From a virus, in IMG/VR virus record IMGVR_UViG_3300044859_001857, positions 1-49,175 of that record: a stretch of DNA of 49,175 nucleotides. One strand, 5' to 3'. How positions within the stretch are numbered: position 1 is the first letter of the stretch; every line of letters begins with the position of its first letter. The position numbers and the translations under genes are program-made. Shown in pieces: positions 28,583-36,881 of the stretch. A model generated the notes under the pieces. It worked only from the letters and a program-made list of their open reading frames with translations. It did no database searches and was not told the DNA's origin.

Positions 28583-29480
28583 TCTCTGAAGGGATAGAAT
28601 TTTTAAAATTAATATATTTCAAAACCGAGGACTTATCTTCGGTTTTGTTTTTTATAACAAGTGTGTCATCATCAAGAACAAAATGACTTTGCAATAAAAA
28701 CAACAATTCATTTTTGATATAATCCATTTTGGTTCCCAAAACATAGTTTTTTGGACAGTCATTCTTATAAAATTTTGAATTAATCCAAAAACCTTCCTCT
28801 TCAATTATAACATCAAAATTCTTTGGTGGTCGCGGTTCAAAATTAATGTTAAAATGTCCCCCAAGTTTACAATGAATGTCTTTCAACACCAAAGGTTTAT
28901 TTATTGGGTCAACCGATATCATGTTTATTTTAAAATCCAACAATTCTTGAATAGTGAAATTCAACCCATAAAACACATTTAAGAAATCAGACAATTCATT
29001 TAAGTTTTGGAATCCAATCAAACTATAACCTAATAACTTGTTTCGGATTATATTGTAAGGTTGAGTATAATAAAAACTTATCTCTTCAAATAATTTCTTA
29101 TTCCGTAAAACACTGGAATATGAAAACACACACGAACCCATGATGATTCTGTTGAGTGATAAGTTATCGGACCAATTTAGTATTGTGTGATTATAAACAT
29201 CAAAATCACTATATGTTTTTATTTCGTGGATTAGTTCTTTGGGAATAATCTCATTCACCTTTGATAACCAAAACATGTCATCAAAATTCAAATTAGGAAT
29301 TGATTTAATCAAATCTTTAACATAATTTGATTTAAGAACCTCATCATATGAAATGCCCAAAGTTTTTATATCAATTATAATGAATTCATTAACAACCCCC
29401 TCGTAGTACGACATCCTCTTTTCCAAAAGTTCGGGTTCATTGTTGTATAAAATTAAATTGATTAAATTATTTTTTTTCAT
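28575..29480 (-). CDS. glycosyltransferase-like protein (GT17-like pattern) (301 aa)
   Basis: The N-terminal LINLILYNNEPELLEKRMSY, then VVNEFIIIDI and NLNFDDMFWLSKVNEIIP resemble the GT17-type start (NE..LLE.R...Y...VD.FVI.E, then D.I..SD.DEIP), although the acidic SDxDE is here SKVNE, missing the Asp. The remainder is helical and Asn/Phe-rich. It could modify glycans together with the RmlC-like epimerase, or be inactive. Convergent with the gene at 27740, divergent from 29523. Confidence 0.4.
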   Translation of the reverse strand: MKKNNLINLILYNNEPELLEKRMSYYEGVVNEFIIIDIKTLGISYDEVLKSNYVKDLIKSIPNLNFDDMFWLSKVNEIIPKELIHEIKTYSDFDVYNHTILNWSDNLSLNRIIMGSCVFSYSSVLRNKKLFEEISFYYTQPYNIIRNKLLGYSLIGFQNLNELSDFLNVFYGLNFTIQELLDFKINMISVDPINKPLVLKDIHCKLGGHFNINFEPRPPKNFDVIIEEEGFWINSKFYKNDCPKNYVLGTKMDYIKNELLFLLQSHFVLDDDTLVIKNKTEDKSSVLKYINFKNSIPSEIT

Positions 29481-29522
29481 ATCTTTACTTAAAGATAAAC
29501 AAATTATAATTATTTTAAACTA

Positions 29523-30119
29523 ATGTCAGCTAATCACTTTTTTATTTCTAAAGAAAGAAATAATGTAGACCACTACAATTATTACTATTTTGACAATGTA
29601 TTCACTGATGATGAATTAACAAAAATTCACAATCTTGCAATGTCTTATCCTAAACTGAATGCTACCACCGTTGGAGAAGAGGGGGTAAACGTTTCTGAGT
29701 ACCGAAAAAGTACTGTCACTTGGCTTCCTGATGAACAAAGAAGTCTTTGGTTGTACGATAAAATTAGTGAGTTAGCTCACACAGCAAACACCAATATGTG
29801 GAATTACGAAATTTGGGGTTATAACGACCAACTCCAATACACCGTTTATGAAGGTAATGGAGGTCACTATGACTGGCATGCTGATTTGGGTCCAACAATC
29901 TCAAACAGAAAATTATCGTGTGTAATCCAATTGTCTGACCCTGACGATTATGAAGGTGGTGACTTACAATTAAACAATGGTTCAGGTGTGATTACAATTG
30001 AAAAGAAAAAAGGTAGAATCATATTCTTCTCATCATTTGTTTTACACAGAGTTACACCAGTAACAGACGGTACTCGTATTTCATTGGTAACATGGTTGTC
30101 GGGGAAAAATTTGAGATAA
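29523..30119 (+). CDS. 2-oxoglutarate/Fe(II)-dependent oxygenase, PKHD-hydroxylase type (198 aa)
   Basis: The double-stranded beta-helix motifs are complete: HYDWHADLG (H119, D121), EGGDLQL, and FSSFVLHRVTPVTDGTRISL (H175, and R185 for 2-oxoglutarate). Length and motif spacing match PKHD-type/prolyl-hydroxylase-like proteins. It likely hydroxylates a protein, nucleotide or lipid. It overlaps the next gene by 28 nt. Confidence 0.85.
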   Translation: MSANHFFISKERNNVDHYNYYYFDNVFTDDELTKIHNLAMSYPKLNATTVGEEGVNVSEYRKSTVTWLPDEQRSLWLYDKISELAHTANTNMWNYEIWGYNDQLQYTVYEGNGGHYDWHADLGPTISNRKLSCVIQLSDPDDYEGGDLQLNNGSGVITIEKKKGRIIFFSSFVLHRVTPVTDGTRISLVTWLSGKNLR

Positions 30120-30520
30120 CACCTGTTAGTGAGTTTTATAACATTTCAAAAGATGGGGGAGTATTTTTTTGGAATTTCATCATTGATAACCAAACTAAAA
30201 CTCCTGTATCTTTAGACCCATTAATAATTGAAGAGCCAAGGTCTTCAAGAGGACATCAATTGAGGTCCTTGGTTATTGATTATAACATCAGAATATACGA
30301 ATCTTACACCAAAGATTCTATTGATTTTTTGATGGGGTTTGGATTTAACTCTGAAGATGTGTGGTACAACAAAAAAAGGAGGTTTAAACCCCTTTTCCTT
30401 GCATTTAATGGTTTGAAATACGTTAGGGGAATCCCAAGTAATGAAGTTACTTGTTATTGTTTAAATGGTGTTGTGGAGACGATTATATTAACCGACCCCA
30501 CACTATTACCATTAGATTAA
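30092..30520 (+). CDS. unknown protein overlapping the oxygenase (142 aa)
   Basis: Starts inside the 3' end of the oxygenase gene in another frame (28-nt overlap). Beta-rich appearance (GVFFWNFIIDNQTKTPVSLD; VIDYNIRIYESYTKDSIDFL). No domain recognised. Its stop overlaps by 4 nt the stop of the convergent oxygenase-like gene at 30517. Confidence 0.5.
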   Translation: MVVGEKFEITPVSEFYNISKDGGVFFWNFIIDNQTKTPVSLDPLIIEEPRSSRGHQLRSLVIDYNIRIYESYTKDSIDFLMGFGFNSEDVWYNKKRRFKPLFLAFNGLKYVRGIPSNEVTCYCLNGVVETIILTDPTLLPLD

Positions 30521-31095
30521 AACTCTGTATTAAAGAAGAATACTTGGAACAATCTCCCGTTCTCAAGATTATTACCAAAATAGTCCAACGACATGTGGTA
30601 GTTATCGGCACGATACATAATTAATCTATTGTATACGTTTCCAAATTTATCAACTATTTCCCATTTTGTCATGTCTTGGAAATCATCACCAGGAGGTTGA
30701 GTCTTTAGATATTCAGGATTACTATTTCTATAGTCCCAATTTGTCAAACCCGTTGCTTTGTGTTTGAAAATACCTGTACCAGCACTTAGTGGTGCGTCAG
30801 GGGTTAAATAAAGAACCGCAGCCCAATCAGTTGTTGAATCAGCATGAATCCAAGAACGGTCACGAGATACGGTGTATTGGAAAGACCCTGTATATTCCCC
30901 ACCCCAGTTTGTGATAGTACCAGCGTAAGGATACAAAATTTCCTGTAATCTTTTTTTCATTGAGTCATTTAAATATGACTCGGTTCTTTGTCCTGGATAG
31001 TTACCACGGACTTTAAATTCTTGTTTTAATGCGAAATTTCTAACCTTATCGGGGTCAGAATAAAAATCATCAATAACCAATGCGTTGACTCTCAT
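30517..31095 (-). CDS. DUF6445-like Fe(II)/2-oxoglutarate oxygenase-type protein (192 aa)
   Basis: Start at 31095 selected (MRVNALVIDDFYSDPDKVRN); the frame opens 45 codons earlier without support. SWIHADSTTDWAAVLYLTPD gives the H-x-D, and NRLIMYRADNYHMSLDYFG then GRLFQVFFFNTEF give a downstream His and Arg. The arrangement matches DUF6445, a family of small predicted 2OG-Fe(II) oxygenases. Two such enzymes within 1.6 kb suggest a hydroxylation pathway. Confidence 0.7.
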   Translation of the reverse strand: MRVNALVIDDFYSDPDKVRNFALKQEFKVRGNYPGQRTESYLNDSMKKRLQEILYPYAGTITNWGGEYTGSFQYTVSRDRSWIHADSTTDWAAVLYLTPDAPLSAGTGIFKHKATGLTNWDYRNSNPEYLKTQPPGDDFQDMTKWEIVDKFGNVYNRLIMYRADNYHMSLDYFGNNLENGRLFQVFFFNTEF

Positions 31096-31184
31096 ATGTA
31101 ATTTTTTTATAAAAATATTCAAAATAAAAATATAAGAAAGTGAACTTATGTGGATTTTGAAATATTTGTTGATAAAGTTTAGAT

Positions 31185-31508
31185 ATGGAAGTGATTGAAA
31201 TAGTTGAATATAATGTAAACCCAAAGACAAACATTTTGGAAGTTACATTTAGATTGATGGACGATTCTGAGGATATGGTCAGGGAGGATAAAATGGATTA
31301 CTCCATTGCTGAGGAGTATGGGTATAATTTGGAAGATGAGACATTTGATTTCTTTGAAATGGGTTTTGATGAGGATGATGAAGACTCGTTGTTTGAGGAA
31401 GACCATGAAGTTGGTGACACTTTAATTGATGAAGACCAATTAATATCCTTTTTGAATGAATATTACACCGTAAATCCAAATAGATTACCGAAAGCCGAGA
31501 TTTACTAA
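31185..31508 (+). CDS. acidic protein of unknown function (107 aa)
   Basis: N-terminus beta-like (VIEIVEYNVNPKTNILEVTF), then strongly acidic (GFDEDDEDSLFEEDHEVGDT). A near-match to the host-type promoter (AATATTTG) lies upstream. No leader, no known domain. Another of the acidic small proteins of this genome. Confidence 0.55.
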   Translation: MEVIEIVEYNVNPKTNILEVTFRLMDDSEDMVREDKMDYSIAEEYGYNLEDETFDFFEMGFDEDDEDSLFEEDHEVGDTLIDEDQLISFLNEYYTVNPNRLPKAEIY

Positions 31509-31515
31509 GGAAAAG

Positions 31516-31527
31516 GTATTTATTAAT
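31516..31527 (+). promoter_or_regulatory. putative late promoter motif GTATTTATTAAT
   Basis: First base 12 nt before the ATG at 31528. Confidence 0.65.
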
Positions 31528-31815
31528 ATGGATTTAAACGTTGATAATATTATCAATCTCTTAAAAAAACTATCCTACTCAAATAAAATGGAATTTGCTG
31601 AGCAGGATGCCTCTGCGGATACGTCAAGCTCAGATACATCATCTGGTACTGTTAAAAAGTGGGAGAGTGGAAGGACTATGGGTAAAACATACGGTGGACC
31701 TGGTTATAAATGGGAGAGTGGTAGAACTTTCGGAAAGACCTATATGAACGACCCAAAACATAAATGGTACAGTGGTGTACAAAGAGGTAAAGCAAATCCT
31801 GCTAAAGAATCATAA
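31528..31815 (+). CDS. putative packaged repeat protein KWESGRTxGKTY (95 aa)
   Basis: The leader MDLNVDNIINLLKKL ... KMEFAE|Q ends in FAE|Q. Then a Ser/Asp/Thr linker and three imperfect repeats: KKWESGRTMGKTYGGPG, YKWESGRTFGKTYMNDP, HKWYSGVQRGKANPAKES. The mature repeat region is basic and Gly/Trp/Tyr-rich, suited to binding DNA or packing in the head. It is the first gene of the 31.5-36.8 kb unit. Confidence 0.65.
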   Translation: MDLNVDNIINLLKKLSYSNKMEFAEQDASADTSSSDTSSGTVKKWESGRTMGKTYGGPGYKWESGRTFGKTYMNDPKHKWYSGVQRGKANPAKES

Positions 31816-31826
31816 TATTTATTAAG
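31815..31826 (+). promoter_or_regulatory. putative late promoter motif ATATTTATTAAG
   Basis: Starts on the last base of the previous stop codon, first base 22 nt before the ATG at 31837. Confidence 0.55.
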
Positions 31827-31836
31827 AAAGAAAAAT

Positions 31837-32355
31837 ATGGGACAGTACAATATTAATGAAGGTCTTGAAGAGTTGAAAAGAAGCCTTTTGGTAATGAACT
31901 ACGACACAAACAAAACTTTAAGTGAAAACGCCGAACTAATAAATGAATCGACTCCTGAGGAATATTTTGATATTAGAATCAGACAAATTTTAGATTACCC
32001 TGAATTAGTAAAAGACTTCACACCTGTTATTGGAAACACACAGGTTAAAGCCGCTGAAGCTATCAAAAATGCTGTAACAGGTTTGGGAACTTCATTCGAA
32101 GGTGTAAATTATTCAATCGATAACGGTTTTAAATCATTAAACGAATTTTTGGGTTTGTCTAAAAAATATAAAGAATCGTATGGTGAATCTTTATTATCTG
32201 CTTTAGATGGAGAATTGTTTAGTTCGGGAGAAAGTAGAATTATTAATAGAGGTATTGGATTGGCTGAAAAATTATGTAACGCAAAACCAAGAGATAAAAA
32301 ATATGATAAGTGGTGTACAGTTGTTGATACTAAAAAAGTGAAATATGGATTTTAA
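31837..32355 (+). CDS. putative packaged virion protein (172 aa)
   Basis: The N-terminus (NYDTNKTLSENAELINE|S) resembles that of the next gene (SFDSNKTLNENYDLL), so the two share a third leader subtype, [N/S][Y/F]D[T/S]NKTL[S/N]EN. Cuts at LSE|N or INE|S are possible. The remainder is helical with two Cys near the C-terminus. Overlaps the next gene. Confidence 0.6.
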   Translation: MGQYNINEGLEELKRSLLVMNYDTNKTLSENAELINESTPEEYFDIRIRQILDYPELVKDFTPVIGNTQVKAAEAIKNAVTGLGTSFEGVNYSIDNGFKSLNEFLGLSKKYKESYGESLLSALDGELFSSGESRIINRGIGLAEKLCNAKPRDKKYDKWCTVVDTKKVKYGF

Positions 32356-33757
32356 TATGAACACCAAATTAGAAAGAAGTAAATTTTTAATGAGTTTTGA
32401 CAGTAACAAAACATTAAACGAAAATTATGATTTGTTAACGAATTCTAATGATGATGTAATTTTTGATTTTGTGGTTACTGAAAATCAAAAGTATGTGATT
32501 TTTGCTGATAATCTAATATCAAAAGAACTTGGTTACATTGGTAATATTTGGGAAAATACTTGGGTAATTAATGAGATTATCAATGAGAATATTAATAAAG
32601 GTGTTGATGTTATTGAGGAGAGTGTTGTTAACTCGATTGTTTGGACTAAAGAGTTATTTTTAGAATGTGTTGTTTCATTAGATGACGATGGGTTATTAAC
32701 TGAACAGTGGGATTGGATTAAAAAAAGTGCAGGAAAAGCTTGGGATGGTGCAAAAAAAGTTGGTAGTGCCATAAGTAAAGTATCTGCTAATTTTGCAAAA
32801 TCTATTTTAATGAAAGGATTTTTACCTCTTCTTAGATGGATTAGAAAAAATGCCTACACTATGATGGGTACCATAGTTGATGTTGTTAGTGCAATAATAC
32901 CTGTAACATCAGGTATTAATAAGTTGATATGGTCAATGATTGTTATTTTGGATATTTTTGAAATAACAACTGGAAACTTTGACCCTGAAGATGAGGAAAG
33001 AAAACAAGACCCTTATGCTGGTTTATTAATTGATTTAATTTCATTTACCTTTGCCGCCGCAGCTGGACTCACCGCTAAAACCGCAATAAGAGCGGTTAAA
33101 GCTGGTAAACCAATGAGTAGTTTTTTAAAAAGTACCTTAACTAAATTCAAAAATATGTTACCAGGTATCTCTAACACATTAAAATCTTTTGGAGATTTTA
33201 TTGTAAAATATATTCCTGGGGCTAAAAAAGTTGTTAGCACGGTAATGTCAGGTGTTAGTAAGGTTTTAGACGGAGTGGATAAGTTCATATCACAATTATT
33301 TAGTAAACAAGGAGCGGTTGCTGTGGGGACAGGTGTTGTGGTTGGTTTTATTTCTAAACCTGTTCTTTTAGGTATCGGTTCTTCAGGACAAGATGTTGCA
33401 GCATTGAATAAATATTTTAGAGAATATCATAACTCAATTGTTTCAGATAAATTTAAAATTGACCCAAAAAAAATATCTACAGGTAATACTTTTGATAAAA
33501 ACACTGAAGATGCGGTAAAAAAATTCGCATCGTATTTTAATAGTGACCCTGAGTTGAGTAGGTATACTCAATTAAGAACGGACGGTAAAATAGATAATGC
33601 CGGTCTACAATCTGTGGGTGTTACTATGGATGAGAGAGGGATTGCTAAACTTATACCACAAAAAGCAAAAGATGCTATGGGTAAAGCGGCTAAGGCTGGA
33701 ACTGATTTTTTGAGGAAGGGACTCAAAGGGGTTGAAGCTAAAAGACCGACCGCTTAA
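32345..33757 (+). CDS. putative packaged membrane-active protein with C-terminal peptidoglycan-binding-like domain (470 aa)
   Basis: The ATG at 32345 overlaps the upstream stop; an ATG four codons on (32357) is also possible. Leader as at 31837. Residues ~120-340 include Gly/Ala-rich hydrophobic helices (LLIDLISFTFAAAAGLTAKT; VAVGTGVVVGFISKPVLLGI). The end (GIGSSGQDVAALNKYFREY ... LRTDGKIDNAGLQSVG) resembles a peptidoglycan-binding repeat (GxxGxDVxxL). Such a mix fits a protein ejected into the envelope to help the genome cross the wall and inner membrane. Confidence 0.6.
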   Translation: MDFNMNTKLERSKFLMSFDSNKTLNENYDLLTNSNDDVIFDFVVTENQKYVIFADNLISKELGYIGNIWENTWVINEIINENINKGVDVIEESVVNSIVWTKELFLECVVSLDDDGLLTEQWDWIKKSAGKAWDGAKKVGSAISKVSANFAKSILMKGFLPLLRWIRKNAYTMMGTIVDVVSAIIPVTSGINKLIWSMIVILDIFEITTGNFDPEDEERKQDPYAGLLIDLISFTFAAAAGLTAKTAIRAVKAGKPMSSFLKSTLTKFKNMLPGISNTLKSFGDFIVKYIPGAKKVVSTVMSGVSKVLDGVDKFISQLFSKQGAVAVGTGVVVGFISKPVLLGIGSSGQDVAALNKYFREYHNSIVSDKFKIDPKKISTGNTFDKNTEDAVKKFASYFNSDPELSRYTQLRTDGKIDNAGLQSVGVTMDERGIAKLIPQKAKDAMGKAAKAGTDFLRKGLKGVEAKRPTA

Positions 33758-33776
33758 AACTTAAAAACAAATTAAT

Positions 33777-33786
33777 ATATTTATAA
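33777..33786 (+). promoter_or_regulatory. putative late promoter motif ATATTTATAA
   Basis: First base 21 nt before the ATG at 33798. Confidence 0.55.
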
Positions 33787-33797
33787 TAAAAAAACTT

Positions 33798-34970
33798 ATG
33801 CCAAATAATCTACTAACCGAAGTATCAAGAATAAGTGAGATAATTTACGGTACGACAAAATCATTACTTAATGAGGGTGTAATAGGTAATGTATTCAAAC
33901 AAATTGCAGAGACCGAAATACAAACAATTATTAGAGCAGAAATTAAAACCGCAATAAGAGCGGGTGCAAAAGAAGCTGACGCAGCCGTAACAAAATCTGC
34001 TAAAAATATTGAGTCAAGTGTTTTGAAAAAAACCGGTTTGAATTCTTTGACTGGACCACAAAAAAGTGCTCTTAGGGTTGAGGCTGCAAAAATTGCTAAA
34101 GAAGAGACTGAAGCAGCTGCTAAAATCACCACATCTAAAGGTGCAAAAGCTGTTACATCTACAGCGGAAAAAGAAGCTGCGGTGACTGCGGCACAAAACA
34201 TTAATAAGAATTTTAATAAAAATACTGTAGAAGTTGTTGTAAAACTAGAAGGTAAACTTCCAGGAATTAAAAATGCGTCAAGGGCCGGTTCTAAAACTGT
34301 TAAAACGGCTACGGGCCGTACAAAAAATTTGAAACGACCAGCACTTTCAGAAAAACAAGTGCTCGAGTTAGATACAGCAGTAAGAAATGGTGCTATAGAA
34401 CAAGTACAGACAGTGATAACAAAAAATTGGAATTGGGTAAAATATCTAAAATGGGGTGCACGAGTTGGTATCGGTGCCGGTGTTCTTTATTTATTATTTT
34501 ATTTTATGAGTGATGATGCAACACCCGTTCCTGATGATATTACACCAACACCAACACCACCAAGTCCTAATCCTGAATCTAGTAACTACAGAGATTGTAA
34601 TTCAGTTGAATTTTTAAGTCAGGGTTGTAAATCAGAAAAAATTAAAGATTTACAAACTTGTATTGGATTAACAGGTAGAGATGTTGATGGCCTTTGGGGT
34701 CCAAAAACACAAGCCAAAATGGTTGAATTAGGGTTGGCGACAGGTATTTTAGTTTCAGATATTGAAGGTATTTGTAACTCGTACAATCAAATTAAAACAG
34801 GTTCAAATGCTGATTTAGAATCATCAAGAGAAAAATTGCAAAATAGACAACAAAATAGAACTTTTTCAGGTGAAGAACCATATGCCGATTATGATGCGGC
34901 TTCAACATCATCACCATCAACTCAACCTTCAGGGACTAATTCAACTGAAGGACTAACAGCAGAATACTAA
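33798..34970 (+). CDS. putative packaged protein: Ala-rich helices, TM segment, peptidoglycan-binding-like domain (390 aa)
   Basis: The leader NNLLTEVSRISEIIYG ... KSLLNE|G has a good LNE|G cut at residues 23-27. Then ~180 residues of Ala/Lys-rich helix, a single transmembrane segment (about 221-237, ARVGIGAGVLYLLFYFM), a Pro/Thr linker (TPTPTPPSPNPE) and a Cys-containing domain with IKDLQTCIGLTG ... VDGLWGPKTQAKM (about 282-308), matching peptidoglycan-binding domains (DGxxGPxT). It resembles an injected envelope-spanning protein. Confidence 0.65.
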   Translation: MPNNLLTEVSRISEIIYGTTKSLLNEGVIGNVFKQIAETEIQTIIRAEIKTAIRAGAKEADAAVTKSAKNIESSVLKKTGLNSLTGPQKSALRVEAAKIAKEETEAAAKITTSKGAKAVTSTAEKEAAVTAAQNINKNFNKNTVEVVVKLEGKLPGIKNASRAGSKTVKTATGRTKNLKRPALSEKQVLELDTAVRNGAIEQVQTVITKNWNWVKYLKWGARVGIGAGVLYLLFYFMSDDATPVPDDITPTPTPPSPNPESSNYRDCNSVEFLSQGCKSEKIKDLQTCIGLTGRDVDGLWGPKTQAKMVELGLATGILVSDIEGICNSYNQIKTGSNADLESSREKLQNRQQNRTFSGEEPYADYDAASTSSPSTQPSGTNSTEGLTAEY

Positions 34971-34976
34971 TAAAAA

Positions 34977-36131
34977 ATGAAAAAAATAATAATTTCCCAA
35001 GAAGAAAAAGACCGAATTTTAGAAAGCCATAACTCATACAGAGAAGATTTGATGGGTCATCTATTTGATAAAAATTTGATTAAAGAACAACAATCATTTA
35101 CAGCACCTGAGGCAAATCCTCAAGGTTATACTGAACCTTCAAAAGTTTTGAGAGATGCTCAAACTAAATGTACTCAGGGTTCACCTTTAACTAAAGGAAC
35201 TATCATAAAAGTTACGGGAGCTGGTGATGCTATTAAATACAAACATGAAGGTGATGACCAAAAAGTTGGTGCATCTTCGGGTGATACAACTTACTATTTT
35301 GGTAATTTTACTTATCAAACAGTTGCACCTAACAATCAAATTAAGACAACCGGAAAATGGATGTGTAAAGCTTTAAACATTGAGTCTGGTCAGTGTGATG
35401 CTATTAAGAAAGATAAAAAATCTCAAAATTTTATGACTATTGATGAATTATCAGCAGCTGGAGGAGCATCATTAGTTAACAATCCTGCTATGGTTGAAAT
35501 CATCACAGTTTGTAATGAAAAATTATATCGTGTAAATCAAAAATATAGAAACCAATATCAAGCTTTGACTAAAGACCAAATAGCTTACTTAAATGAACTT
35601 TATGGTCTTGGTGGTGATAATCAACCAAAAACTGACCCTGAGACAGGTGCTGAAGTTCCCGCTAAATGGGTTTTAGCTAAAAACGCTAATCAGGCACAAA
35701 TTAATCAAATTGGGTTTAAAGAAATTGTTATTAATCCGGCATCAAATAATCCATTTGATTACCCTGTAACAATCTATCTCAAAGTTGAAGGAGAACAAAA
35801 AGTTAAGGGTAGTGAATTACAAGCGGCTAAAGACAGAATGAGGTCTGAAACTGATAGTAGACAATATTGTAATAACGCGATTGAGGTATTCTATACAGCA
35901 TTTGTTATGCAGGGAACATCAAATCTATCACCATCAGAATTCAATAAGTTCAAATCTGATGTTGAAGGTTGTGCTAAGAGAGCAATCCTACTTAAAGATG
36001 TTAGTTTAGATAGAAAAGCAAGAGCTCAACTTACAGCATTAATGGGACAGGCAAGTCCTAACTACATCACAGTAGATAGAAATTCGGCATTTTTAATTAG
36101 AGTAAATCCACCAAGAACACCAAGAACTTAA
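34977..36131 (+). CDS. putative packaged virion protein (384 aa)
   Basis: N-terminus MKKIIISQEEKDRILE|SHNS (leader subtype two), with a second possible cut at NLIKE|QQS (about residue 37). The mature part is polar with several Cys pairs and no hydrophobic segments (GKWMCKALNIESGQCDAI; SRQYCNNAIEVFYTAFVM). No enzyme motif. Lies 6 nt after the TM/peptidoglycan-binding protein and 2 nt before the next gene. Confidence 0.6.
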   Translation: MKKIIISQEEKDRILESHNSYREDLMGHLFDKNLIKEQQSFTAPEANPQGYTEPSKVLRDAQTKCTQGSPLTKGTIIKVTGAGDAIKYKHEGDDQKVGASSGDTTYYFGNFTYQTVAPNNQIKTTGKWMCKALNIESGQCDAIKKDKKSQNFMTIDELSAAGGASLVNNPAMVEIITVCNEKLYRVNQKYRNQYQALTKDQIAYLNELYGLGGDNQPKTDPETGAEVPAKWVLAKNANQAQINQIGFKEIVINPASNNPFDYPVTIYLKVEGEQKVKGSELQAAKDRMRSETDSRQYCNNAIEVFYTAFVMQGTSNLSPSEFNKFKSDVEGCAKRAILLKDVSLDRKARAQLTALMGQASPNYITVDRNSAFLIRVNPPRTPRT

Positions 36132-36133
36132 TT

Positions 36134-36784
36134 ATGTCCAACATACGTAAGCATATTACACAAATACAAGAAGAAAAAGAAATCAAACAAGTCTCAAGAG
36201 TTATTGTTGAATCAAGAATCAAGGAACTTATTGGAGGTCCTGATTTTTTTGAAAGATACAATAAACTTTCCGAAGACAAGAAAGTTGTTGTTTCTTATCA
36301 ACTTTTTTGTGAATTAAATGAACTCAATTCTTATGGATTGATTGAAGAGCAAGACTTATGGTCTGCGTTCAAAGGTTTGTTTGGTGGTTTCGGTGGAATA
36401 TTTTCAAGTGGTATTGAGACCTTGGCAGAACCCGTAGTTAGAAAGGTATTAGCGTTTATAGGTTTTGATGAAAATTGGTATTGGACAAGTGTTATTGTGT
36501 CCTACTTAACATCAAGACCATCAGAACTAATTAGTTCATTTAGAAGTTGTGAAGCATTTTCTAAATTATTGTCGGAAGCGATAATTGAAGCGTTTGTTAT
36601 GGAACTACAACAAAGTAGTAAACTCACAAACAACATGGTTGTTGATTTTATAAGAAACTCTGTTGGAAATTCGGCAAAACAATTTACTGACCCATTGAGT
36701 AAAGAATTAAGTAAAACAGTATGTAACTTCTTCTCCTCATTGGTTAAAAACATTGGAGGCTTGCAGACAAAACTTGCGTCCTAA
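36134..36784 (+). CDS. putative packaged protein with Gly-rich amphipathic segment (216 aa)
   Basis: The leader RKHITQIQEEKEIKQVSRVI then VE|SR offers an IVE|S cut. A later YGLIEE|QDLW is followed by a Gly/Phe-rich, membrane-active-looking stretch (LWSAFKGLFGGFGGIFSSGI). The rest is helical. Last gene of the rightward unit, before a bidirectional terminator. Confidence 0.6.
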   Translation: MSNIRKHITQIQEEKEIKQVSRVIVESRIKELIGGPDFFERYNKLSEDKKVVVSYQLFCELNELNSYGLIEEQDLWSAFKGLFGGFGGIFSSGIETLAEPVVRKVLAFIGFDENWYWTSVIVSYLTSRPSELISSFRSCEAFSKLLSEAIIEAFVMELQQSSKLTNNMVVDFIRNSVGNSAKQFTDPLSKELSKTVCNFFSSLVKNIGGLQTKLAS

Positions 36785-36853
36785 CGGAATCTTCCGAGGA
36801 GACTCGTGTTGATATAAACACAAACAGAAAGGGGTGTTCTAATTGTATCTCGG

Positions 36854-36881
36854 AAAGAGGGGTTTTTTAACCCCTCTTTTT
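36854..36881. terminator. bidirectional rho-independent terminator
   Basis: AAAGAGGGG/CCCCTCTTT inverted repeat with T-runs on both strands. It ends both the packaged-protein unit (plus) and the clpP unit (minus), whose stop codon lies in it. Confidence 0.85.

Noticed and set aside
31096-31230. 45-residue N-terminal extension of the DUF6445-like gene
   Set aside because: It is Phe/Ile-rich, has no promoter and would overlap the divergent gene at 31185.
36785-36853. Short palindromes such as GGAATCTTCC after the 36134 gene
   Set aside because: They are too short to call structures; the real terminator is at 36854.
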